This document shows, in pieces, positions 8,966-19,919 of a DNA stretch of 64,000 nt; within the stretch, counting starts at the first letter, position 1, and every line of letters starts with the position of its first letter. Under the pieces are notes generated by a model that saw only the letters and a list, made by a program, of their open reading frames with translations, did not search any database and was not told the DNA's origin. The position numbers were made by a program, and so were the translations under genes. Source of the DNA: Persicaria tinctoria (Eukaryota; Streptophyta; Magnoliopsida; Caryophyllales; Polygonaceae); assembly GCA_037127255.1 (NCBI GenBank), contig JBANSL010000009.1:14435975-14499974 (forward strand), given 5' to 3'.

Positions 8966-10873
8966 TGTAAAGGCTCGGAATTTTAAAACCTAATTTTTTC
9001 GGAAAAAGAGAATTAAAAATGAAATTAAATCGGTTTTAAAACTCGTTTAGCGAATTCTGACCGGAATGTAAAATTTGGCGAACAATTTCCGTCATTGACC
9101 TCGAAAATTCAAAATAATTATCAGATGGCGATATCCTTTTCAATTTTAAAAATCTAATTAATCGAGAAAGTGGGATTCGGGAAAACTAACATTCGGGAAC
9201 TAATTTCGGGATTAAAAATTCGCGTATTCAGGATTTATTTATGGGTATTGGTTAACCAATTTCACACTCAACCTCTCACCCACTCCCCCCTACCTTGTCC
9301 TGCAACCCGAGCCCATCCCCCTGCATATATCACCACGTCACTTCCCCTGTTTCCGCCATCACCCACGCCCTCCCTCACCATCACTCTCTTACCATCTTCC
9401 TCCTTGCTTCCTCCTTCCTCAAGAGCTGCAACAACATCATCTGTTCCCACTCCTCAAGAGCACATCAACAGCAGCTCGACGCCATCACCGAACCTCCACC
9501 GTCACCTTCACTCCCGCTGCGCCACCACCGGTCTCCATCGCCACCTCCATCCTCCATTTTCGTTGAAGCCAACAGCAAGGTGGGCACCTTCACACCCTCC
9601 CCGACATCCAAAGACGCAACCAAGCCGCCTGGAGTAGCCATCTCGAGCCGTCGCCAAGTCCATTCGCGAGCTTCTTCCCCTGATTCCGCCCTTTCGAGGT
9701 CGGTAAGCTTCGACCTCCCGTTCTATTCGAAATCCCATTAAAGAACCCTCCTTAACCTTCCTTTACTCTCCTCAGTCGAATCCGAGGTTCCTCCCTCTCC
9801 GACGCAACGAATTGAGCCTCCGGCAAGCTCCGACGTCCGCAAACACCTCGGTGAGCCTCGTTCATTCTTTCCTTTAGCTTCATTCCGTGTGCGTGTGTCT
9901 TTGGTGGTTGGGATTGGGGTGTCTGAGAGGATGAGAAGGGTCGGGAATAGAAGGAGAGACAAGCTCCACCATGAAGGTTCGAACCAGTCTAACGCCAGGG
10001 AAAGAAGACGAGTGATGCGGGCGCCGGATGTGCTGCGGGCGCCGCATGTGCTGTGGGCGCGGCACTGTTTGTCCGGGTGGGTTGGTTGCGTTTTGGTGGG
10101 GCGGTTTGGTCATTTGATTTATTTGTTTAAATAATTAATATTATTTGAGTATTAAGGTTAAAAAGTGATTTAATAAATAAATTGAAAAAGGAATTTAGCG
10201 AGCATTTTCAAGGGGCCAGAACTCTTAACTGTTTAATTTGGATTTGAAATGGTTTTGAAACTAACTTGGGAATAAGACGATGACTAATAGCGTGATATTG
10301 TGGTGAATTTCAGAAGAGATTAAATGTTTGATATTTATGATGATGATATATATTGAAAGTATAAGTATGATATATATAGGGCGTATATTTTTTTAAACTG
10401 ATGAGTTGACAAGTTATGATGAATGGTATGAGATAAGAGATGGTTGATCGTGATAAATTGAAAGTATGATTGATGCAAGCATACTTATCTATCTGCTAAT
10501 TTGAGTGAGTAATATATGTGTTCAGGAAGGTCATAGAAGTATACTTAGTATATTCTCGTTATGTGATTAGGTGATATTCTGTGATCGTGACTACTGTGTA
10601 CTGGATTCTTCTTTTGCTGATCTTCTAGCGAGGTAAGTACCTCCGGGGCTTACTCAGTAACCAGTACCTCCTGCCTCATGTGTCATATAGTATGTAGGTG
10701 TTGCATATGCATAAGAGCATGTCATGTAGTATCATGCTTAGGAATTGCATTTACGAATCAGCATCATTATTCTGTATGCGTTTGAATACAGAACGACCGT
10801 TATCTGTGAGTCCTAGAGTCCTTGCTAGGGTCATAGGGCAGCCCAACTTCATCGGGTGTTGTCCTCCTTGAGC

Positions 10874-10957
<84 letters not shown>

Positions 10958-11658
10958 TGAGATACGAGATGAGGACGAGATACGATATGATGATGAGATT
11001 TGATATGCTATATTATCGAACTGGCCAGTCTCCACCTTGTCTGGAAGAGGGGTGGTGGTAAAAGAGGGATATACCGCTTGATATTCTTTGTTAAGACATT
11101 CCTCAATATTCTGCACATATGAATTAGGAGCATGATAGTGTGGTTTTATTTCAGTACTGCATGAAGGCATCCTTTATTCTAGGTATAGGCGTACTATATG
11201 TCCTCAGCGCGGTCAGAGGACCTGTGGGCGGACTCTTGGCCTGACTTGGTGGTATAGTTTCAGGTACCTGATCTACTACTCAATTTTGTGCTGATATGAC
11301 GGGGTCCAATCATATAGCGGAGAGTGAGTGTATGATCCCTGACTTCACCAGACTCATGCCTTTTGGATTTCTTCCTATTATACTCTGTTTTGACCCGGCT
11401 CAGCCGTGGCACTGGTTGTATCGTTTTCAGAACTTTCGTCCTTTGCATGATAAAGGTTTTCGCGCGCTGTAGACTTAGGACAGGTACAGGGGTTTACCCC
11501 GGGGCCTCCAACGGACCTTCCAGATTTGGGTGCAAAATCCCACTTTGAACTATGCACCTTCGATTTCAAACCTTCAACCTGTACTCGGGGCGCAAGATCC
11601 AACGAGGGGTTTCATCCCTCGAAACGTAACTCGGGAATCATAATCCCGGGCTGTTACA
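8966..11658 (+). mobile_element. Solo LTR of the E1/LARD family (2,693 bp), target duplication TCACC
   Basis: It begins TGTAAAGGCTCGG and ends GGGCTGTTACA, the sense-orientation ends of the family. TCACC precedes it (8961-8965) and follows it (11659-11663) exactly. No primer site follows, so this is a solo LTR left by LTR-LTR recombination. It carries splice-donor-like sites shared with its relatives at 9851 (CTCG|GTGAG) and 10632 (AG|GTAAGT). Open frames of up to 155 codons in its first third, in C-rich DNA, show no recognisable domain. Confidence 0.95.
10877..10955. repeat. (TA)n microsatellite within the solo LTR
   Basis: About 39 uninterrupted TA units. Elements A and C have GATATATATAAATG or less at the homologous place. 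Confidence 0.95.
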
Positions 11659-11722
11659 TCACCGGAAAGGACTTGTGGGTAGTACCCATAGGTCCCCAGT
11701 TCGAACCCCGGAATAGCCGCTC
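11659..11722 (+). repeat. 3' piece of the tRNA-derived SINE (B-box side)
   Basis: After the TCACC duplication come GGAAAGGACTTGTGGGTAGT and the B-box match GTTCGAACCCC (11700-11710). A-box and B-box spacing after removing the LTR is about 45 bases, as expected of a tRNA-derived promoter. The 3' end of the SINE is not clear. Confidence 0.6.
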
Positions 11723-12834
11723 TTTATTTACATATTCAAGGGAAATTACACGGGTTCATCTATCCTTATAATGTGACACCTATGTGTTACTAATCTTGTA
11801 ACAAAAGGAGTGTCAATCGTGTGTGCGTGAATGTGCGTGATCATAGCAGGTCAAGACTCGTTACGTCTTGCTCTATAAGCTTTTCATGAAAAGTTCATTT
11901 TGAATATTATCAAAATGATACATTTTACCCAGATGAGTGGTAAAATATGCATGTGCCGGTATGATGTTTTTACTGTTATACGTGCGTTAAAAGAAAAAAA
12001 TATATATAAGTGAGTGATAAATAAATAAATATTTCATAAGCATTAATGTCTTGTAGTGGGGATTTAGTAATCATTGTTTGATATTACTCGAAGTATGATA
12101 CGTTCGAGTAGTGTGTGTCAAGCAATATCGTGGAATCAATGTGTAAACTAATAGAATGTTGTGCATTGTAAATATTCTATATAATTTAATCATTTGTAAA
12201 TTATATATCTCCTTATACCCATACCATATTACGAACACTGGTTTTTAAGTGGTTATCATCTATTCCGTTCCGTCATTTGCTAGTTCTTCACCGAACTAAC
12301 CAACCGTGATGTGAAATGGTTGGCTGGTTTCCCTCGTCTGCATACGATGTACATCAGTCAAAATTTTGCAGGTTAGGTAAGGAGGCATTGAAGAGTTGAC
12401 ATTGTACAAGTAAATATTTTAAATGTTTTGTTATATAATAAAGTCTTTCAAATTTCTGTACTTTATCTTGCAAGATTCCAGAAAATATATGTAAAGGCTT
12501 TGCACCATGTTTAATGAAAAAAACCGTACTTCAAGTCTTCTGCTATAATATATTTTTGTATAATTACATCTTTCAATAAAAGAGTTTTTCTGTTTTAATT
12601 CAGTTTTTTTTTAATGTGTTGAACACATCTATATGTAAAGTTTTGAAGCAATAACCATTACATTGTAATAAAAATAATATTCATGTCTTCCGCTGTCATT
12701 CTTTTAAATTATTTATTTATCATCTTGTTTATGGGAGCATGGTTGCATGTCCCTATAAGCCTAAGGTAATTATGAGACAATTCAAGTCTGCATAATTACT
12801 AGCGCTGCAACATTCCCTCGTTTACAGAGGGGGT
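11723..12834. other. AT-rich stretch without a recognisable gene
   Basis: No open frame with a recognisable product, no LTR ends and no tandem repeat. Simple AT-rich sequence, with a TTTACAGAGGGGGTGTTACACCC hairpin-like segment just before its right edge. Confidence 0.6.
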
Positions 12835-13037
12835 GTTACACCCTCAATCTTTTGCCTCTTTTGAGACCGCCTGTTTTGCCGTCCTCTCCATCTTCACTGC
12901 AAAGAATACCTCTCGATCTCCTCCTTCCAACGAATTCGACCTCTCCCCTTTCAATTTCTCAGATTTGGATAAAATTCCCGCTGTCTTTCTCAAGCTAGCG
13001 ACCTCTTCCTTTTCAATTTCTCAGATCTGAAGCTCGC

Positions 13038-13041
<4 letters not shown>

Positions 13042-13132
<91 letters not shown>
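13042..13132. repeat. (CT)n microsatellite
   Basis: About 45 uninterrupted CT units followed by a C run. Confidence 0.95.
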
Positions 13133-13134
<2 letters not shown>

Positions 13135-14689
13135 CCCCCTTCTGGATTCCGACAATCTAGCAGATATGAGAGCCCTTCCGCACACCTCCGTAGAACACCG
13201 CCATCGACGTCATCAATTCAATAGAACATCGTCATCGCCGTCAATTGTTGGATGTCGGGAATGAAAGCGTGGCCGCTGGTTGTCATGATGAGGCGTCGAC
13301 GATGTCTGGAGGTAGAGGGTTATGATTCCTTTGATGATGTTTGGAGGTAGAGGAATAGTATAGTTGAGTTTCAATCCTATGGTTTTTATTGTTTTGATTC
13401 GTAGTGCCCCTGCCCTCTGTCTGTTGTTGTTGTTCGTTGTTGTTGTTGTTGCTTCAACTAGAATTAAGAGAGCATCCTAGTTTTACATCTATATGATAAA
13501 ATTTTACTGATTTATGCCAGTTCCTTCTTTGCAATACCTATCATATGGCGGTTTTTCATTTGTAACACAAATGCCAAAATAGAATACAGAAATCAAGTTG
13601 GAGAACACTATGCTAGAGAGCTTATACCTGACTTGATTTATTGGTGAAAGCTGTGATTTGTGCAATTTTGTTACATTAGGGTTGTTAGCTTGTATCTTAA
13701 TTGTAAGTTGTAATTGAATCTTTTGAAATTCGAAATTCTAAATCGGGTTAATGATGATAAGTTTCATGGAAGCCGTGATTTTCTTTAATTTTCAATATGT
13801 GGTTCCTTTTCCATATCAAGCTGTTGGTTTGTGCAATATTTGTGCAATTTTTTTTTCGGAGTGAGTATTTCTATGAAATTGGTGTTTGGGTATGTTTGAA
13901 TGTGTTGTTAGTTGCGTAAGATTTGGTTGAAGCATCGAGCCACTTGAATCGGACACAAAATGGCTTAGTTATACCTAGTCAAATGATGATGTTAGAACAA
14001 AAATTAGACTATGTCAGCGCATAATTAGACCATGTCAGCACACAAATTTAATCTTTTGTTGCAATCTCGTATTTTATTGCCTTGTCGAAGCTATTCAGGG
14101 TTTACTTGTGACGTTTTCAATCAATTTCTGTAGCCGGCGTTTAGCCTGCTGCTTGCAAATTGGGTTGTTAGATGTCGATTTGGTATTATCCAAGTAGCAT
14201 GTATGTCAGCATCAATTTATTTAGGAAACTAAGCTTGCATTTTATATAGTTAGTTTCAAACTCCGGCTACTTTAGTAATGCAGTTCTAAGCTTCAAGATC
14301 TGAAACAAGCATGGGTGTATGCCATCATCAATTTTTTTTTATGAAACTAAGCTTGCATTGCAATGGGTTATATATCTCTATTTCCTTATACAGATCCTTG
14401 GAATGGTTTTTATATGTCTAAGCTTGCATTTGAAGGGTTTATATATGTCTTCAAGATCCTTGAAGACTATTTTTGTTCTTAGATCAATAGCTTAGGAATG
14501 ATACAGATCAATGCATTAGGTAGTTATTTTTTTGATCCATTTTATAGGCTTATGTTACTTCTATATCTTCCTTCTTTCAGAAACAATACAAAGGCAATTC
14601 AGTAGCTTATGTTATTTTTTTCGAGGCAATTCAGAAACATATGTGGTGACATGGAGTTAAAATGTGCTGACACGGAGTGAATATGTGCT

Positions 14690-14770
14690 GAATATGTGCT
14701 GACATGGTCTCTTTTTGTGCAATTCAAGTAGATGCATATGTTTTTTTTTATTTCTAATCGTGTGACATGG
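14690..14770. repeat. Single diverged unit of the 66-bp repeat
   Basis: GTGCTGACATGGTCTC, GTGCAATTCAAGTAGATG and TTTATTTCTAATCGTG in the same order as in the tandem array. Confidence 0.65.
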
Positions 14771-15834
14771 TCTCTTGTGCAAAATAACATGGTGACATGG
14801 GTTTTGTACACTAGATGAATGGGTTTTTAAATTATTAAAAACCATGTCAGCAAGCTTAATTTGAAACTAGAGATGCTTGCCTATTATGCGGTCTTGGCAG
14901 AAGTGATATCAGACGTCCGGTATCAGATTCTCTATTATGATACCTTTCCGGATAGGGAATTGCCCCACGCTTAAAAAAGAGACCATGTCAACACACAATC
15001 ATTTCATGGCTTAAAATTGGATTTTTATGTTTTTTTAGGCAATATCAACAATTTTTTTTATTTTTTTTATCGCTTAACAACTAGGGTTTCTTTCCGTTTT
15101 TCCTATTTAATAACATGTTTGTATCTTTACATTGAAGTGCCTTGTGATTTCTGACTTATCTGGAGATATTACCTAGTAGCTCTAAAAATTTTAATGTGTT
15201 CTAACAGCCGCGTTTTAACGTGTGTTGACATGGTCTCTGATTGTGTGGACATGGTATCTTTTTGTGTAATTGAAGTAGAGCTGACATGTCATTTAAGTTA
15301 TATTATAGCAAATTATGCTAACATAGTTATTATGCTTCTTGAGATCTATGCAATTTTTCATGTTCTTAGTTTTATCACCAGTTTATCTAGGAAATGTCGC
15401 ACTTTGTATAGTGAACATATGATTTTAATATTTCTCAGCCACTGACACTGACATATATTATGGGTTTTCAATGAACCAGTTTAATCCTTCGAAAACTTGC
15501 TATATGTCAGCAAATTTTAAGATTTCTCAGCCGCTGACACTAACAATGCTATATGTCATCATACTGGTGAGTTTGAAAGTGTTACACATGAAAACTAGAG
15601 ATTGTATGCAAGTTAACTAGGGATAATTAAGATTGATGCAAATGCAAGTTATTTCATTAAAATTATAAAGGAAATGGATAATTAAGTTTTAGTAAAGACG
15701 TGATTCGCCAAATGAATGGAGAATAGGGTGTAGATAGGATGTTGAAATGTTTGCAGGTTACTACGGTTCCTTGTTCAAAGGCTTGTACTGTTGTGAATTT
15801 CCTTACTCCCCATCAGCTTGGTAGCGAATATAGT

Positions 15835-15980
15835 TCTTTTTTATTTCTAACTGTGTGCTGACATGGTTTTTTTTATTTCTAATTGTGTGCTGACATGATC
15901 TCTTTTTGTGCAATTCAAGTAAATGTATAAGTTCTTTTTTTTTTATTTCTAATTGTGTGCTGACATGGTCTCTTGTGCAA
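15835..15980. repeat. Two to three diverged units of the 66-bp repeat
   Basis: TTTATTTCTAACTGTGTGCTGACATGG and two further variants within 145 bases. Confidence 0.65.
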
Positions 15981-16559
15981 ATATAACATGCTGAATTCGA
16001 ATGTGTAATTAACTTGATTTGGCATTTGTATAAAATTCATTTAGTACTTTAATCTTTGCAATATTTGAACTCCAAATATGAACTATTGTATTTTAGATGG
16101 TGTTGCCCTCGGTAGAAAGAACTCATGTCATTAGAGGCAACAATTAACATGAGGAATGCTGGAGAATTATGCAAGAACGGTGGAGAAGCTGCATTAAAGT
16201 GCGCTTTCTTTACTTTTCCTTGTCATTTTTGGTAATATTCCTGATTGATAAGTCATCTTTTTGAGATTTAGACTTGCATAACTCTTTACTAGACTTACTG
16301 CTGGAGGAATATGATTTGTACTTGCATTCACTGTATGAATTAAAATCGTATATAATTTATCACATTATTTGCTTAAAATTACGAAGGAAAAACAATGTCA
16401 GCACCTTAAATTGGATAATAATACATCGGATTCTAAAGAAATTGGAATACAATTTTGTATAGACGATAGTGTACAAGATATACTTGCAACTGCTGTACCT
16501 TTTGAAGGATAATTTATGTTAGCATGCTGCTTTTGATATGGTCTCTTGTGTGCTGATAC

Positions 16560-16746
16560 GGTCTCTAATTACTTATATGCTAACATGATATCTTTTTGTA
16601 CAATTCAAGTAGATGTATATGTTCTTTTTTATTTTCCATTGTGTGCTGACATGGTATTTTTTTTTGTACAATTCAAGTAGATATGTAGGTTCTTTTTTAT
16701 TTCTAATTGTGTGCTGACACGATCTCTTTTTGTGCAATTCAAGTAG
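16560..16746. repeat. Three units of the 66-bp repeat just left of the E1 empty site
   Basis: Units begin near 16597, 16668 and 16732 with GTACAATTCAAGTAGAT or GTGCAATTCAAGTAGAT. The E1 target GTTTG (16757-16761) lies 10 bases beyond the array. Confidence 0.7.
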
Positions 16747-17461
16747 ATTTTGGGTTGTTTGGTGATAGGCTCTTTCTTTAAAAATGAAATGAATGTTTCT
16801 GGGAACTTGGGAATAATTAAAATGAAGCCTTTTCATTTTTTTTTTTGCGTTTTAAACATGCAAAAATGTAGGCTAACTTTAGAAATACATCTTGATTGTT
16901 CATCCAATGAAAATTTGAGGAGGAATTGTTTTTAGTGCTATTCTAATGTCATCTTTTTTAGATTTAAAATTGCATAACTATTTACTAGACTTATTGCTGA
17001 AGGAATATGATTTGTCACATTATTTGCTTAAAATTAAGAGGGAAAAACAATGTTGCTGACACACCCTAATAACGGTGTTTGCACTAACAATTTGCACAAT
17101 AGATTGTTATATGTGCACATCATAAAGTTATATTTGCACAACAAATTATTGTATTTGCACAATATAAACTTCTTACTTTTTCACTTTTTTTTAATTAACT
17201 TCCTCTTTCTTTTATTTTTGGTTATGAGAGAACATAGCAAGGATTTGTGATCTGCTTTCCTAGTTATGCTATATTTATCACATTCTCCTTATGAAGTATG
17301 AATTCCCTTGCTAGTTATGCTATGTTTTATATTAATTTGGCATTTATTGTTCACATGTTATTGCTCCTTCTAGAAGCTCATGATATATTGTATAATTTGT
17401 GTAACTATGCTGATTTGAAGATAGTTAAACAAAGAAAATATATGTGTGCTGACATGATCTC

Positions 17462-17791
17462 TTTTTGTGCAATTCAAGTTGATGTATATGTTCTTTTTTA
17501 TTTCTAATTGTGTGCAGACAATGACATGGTCTTTTTTGTGCAATTCAAATTGATGTATAAGTTCTTTTTTTGTTGTTAGAATGTATAAGTTCTTTTTTAT
17601 TTCTAATGTGTGAGGTATGGTCTGTTTTTGTGCAATTCAAGTTGATGTATATGTTCTTTTTTATTTCTAATTGTGTGCTGAAATTATCTCTTTTTGTGTC
17701 ATTCAAGTTGATGTATATATTCTTTTTTATTTCTAATTGTGTGCTGACATTGTCTCTTTTTGTGCAATTCAAGTTGATGTATATGTTCTTT
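17462..17791. repeat. 66-bp AT-rich tandem repeat, second copy
   Basis: Same five units and spacings as 4796-5120, with a few substitutions (for example GCTGAAATTATC in place of GCTGACATTATC). Confidence 0.85.
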
Positions 17792-18114
17792 TTTTTGTCA
17801 GAAAGAAAAGATACAAATAAAAAGGAAGATAAATAAACAGAAAGAAATCTTGTGTGTTGACATGGTCTCTAATTGTGAGCTGACATGGGAAAACCTTTGC
17901 TTATTTTATGAATTGATTTGATAATTTTTGGAGCATTTAAAAGAGTTTGTTGAATTGTGGATAAGGTTTGGTTGTTTCTTCAAATTTCTTTGCGAATTAG
18001 AGCTTGTTCAGCTTCATGTCTTTTCTGTAGAGCGGTGTTGTTTCTTTTTACATCATTTTTTTTACTTGTAGGGCTATAATGTTTATCTGAATGTTATGTT
18101 ATAATATAATTAAA

Positions 18115-18183
18115 AGCCTTTTAGCTCAATGATAGAGCGATGTGCTTATACGCAAATACGTGGGTTCGAATCCTGCATATGCT
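18115..18183 (+). other. tRNA-like sequence, second copy
   Basis: Identical by eye to 5444-5512, including the defective acceptor stem and anticodon arm. Confidence 0.6.
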
Positions 18184-18415
18184 AAAGTTTATAATAAGAT
18201 ATATTAGTGCAATTTTAAAATATAAATCCTTTTTAATAAGGTTGTTTAAGAAAATATAATATAAATATTATATTTGCACAACATAAAGTTACATTTGCAC
18301 AACATAATATTATATGTGGATAACATCAGGTTATATCTGCACAATAGAAAGTGCTAACACGAAAAAAAAATGATGCCTAACTGAATGTGCAGGCACAAAA
18401 AAAGTACTGACACGA

Positions 18416-19596
18416 AAAAAGCATCTTCAACGTCGGCGTCAGCAACATCGATGTCGGCGTCAGCCAACATCTCCGATGTTAGCGTCAGTGATGACACGAA
18501 AAAAGTGTGATGACACAAACAAAAGCATCATCCACGTTGGCGTCAGCAACTTCGATGTTGGCGTCAGCTGCATCAGCAACTCTGATGTCGACGTCAGCAT
18601 CTTTGATGTCAGCGTTAGCGTCAGTGCTGAAAATAAAAAAACAAGTGTTGACATTAAAAAAAGCATCCTCGACGTTGACGTTAGCAATGTCAACATCAGC
18701 GTTGAGACGAAAAATAAAAGTGCTGACACGAAAAAAGAAAAGTGATGAGACAAAAAAAAGCATCCCCGACATCGGTGTTAGAAATGTCAACGTCAGTGTC
18801 AGCATCTTAAAGGTCGGTGTAAGCAGTGTCAGAATCTCCGATGTTGGCGTCAGCAACGTCAATGTCAGTGTCAACATATCCGATGTCGGCTGTGCCGACA
18901 TCAGCGTTAGTGCTGACATGAAAAAAAGCACCATCAACGTCGGCATCAGCAATGTCAGTATCTCTAATGTCGGCGTTAGCATCTTCGATGTCGGCATCAA
19001 CAACATCAGCGTTATTGCTGACACGGAAAAAAGCATCCCTAATGTCGGTGTCAGCAGTGTCAGAATCTCCGATGTTGGCGTCGGCAACATCAATGTTAGT
19101 GTCAGCATCTCCAATGTCAGCGTCAGCCGAAATCAGCGTCAGTGTCAAGAACGTCAATGTCAGTGTTAGCATCTCTGATATCGGCTCCACCGACATCAGC
19201 GTCAGTGCTGACATGAAAAAAAGCATCATCGACATCGGCGTCAGCATCTCCGATGTCAGTGTCATCAGCGTCAACATCTCTAATGTCTGCATTAGCATCT
19301 CCGATGTCGGCGTCAGCAACGTCAGCGTCAGTGCTAACATGAAAAAAAAAGCATCCCCAACATCGGTGTTAGCAGCGTCAGAATCTCCGATGTTGGCGTC
19401 AACACCATGAACGTTAGTGTCAGCATCTCCGATGTCAGCGTCAACCGACATCAGTATCAGGGCTCACACGAAAAAAAAACATCTTCGATGTCGGCGTCAG
19501 CCGACATCAGCGTTAGTGCTGACACGAAAAATATCAGTGATGTTCACAATGTTAGTGGTGACAGTGTGAGCAGTGTCAGGGATGTCAGTGTCATCG
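18416..19596. repeat. GTCAGC-rich degenerate tandem array, copy 2
   Basis: Collinear with copy 1, with scattered substitutions and indels of a few bases. Open frames on both strands persist (up to 220 codons plus, 214 minus), but frame ends shift between copies, as expected if coding capacity is not maintained. Flanked by the same tRNA-headed arms (right arm about 19647-19855). Confidence 0.85.
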
Positions 19597-19919
19597 GTGT
19601 CAGAAACGTCGGTTTCGTTGGCAATGTTCTAGTAATAGTTGAGCTTTAAAAGCCTCTTAGGTCAATGGTAGAGCGATGTGCTTATTTGCAAATAAGATAT
19701 ATTAATGCAATTTTAAAATACAAATGCATGTGCATATCTTTTCCATAAGATTGTTTAAACTTGCAAAACATAAAGTTATATTTGCACAACACAATATTAT
19801 ATGTGCACATCGGGTTATATTTTCACAACAGAAAGTACTGACGCGTGAAAAAAAATTAAAAAAAAAAAAAACTGGACACCCAAGGGGGGCCTGGGGGGCA
19901 CTAAGGATGGGGGGATTGG

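Larger units (their letters stand above)
12835..16756. other. Repeat-built noncoding DNA, left part of the duplicated unit
   Basis: No gene recognised; the longest open frames are under 90 codons. A short frame at 12833-13030 (65 codons) opens next to a CT microsatellite and resembles nothing I know. From about 13980 the words GTGCTGACATGGTCTC and GTGCAATTCAAGTAGATG recur (near 14700, 15190, 15850-15980, 16560-16745), linking this region to the 66-bp repeat in the duplicated block. About 140 bases at 16256-16400 recur in diverged form at 16957-17060. Confidence 0.6.

Noticed and set aside
12780..13140. Promoter and first exon of a host gene (CT-rich leader)
   Set aside because: A CT microsatellite and a 65-codon frame alone are not enough; no downstream exon or domain is recognisable.
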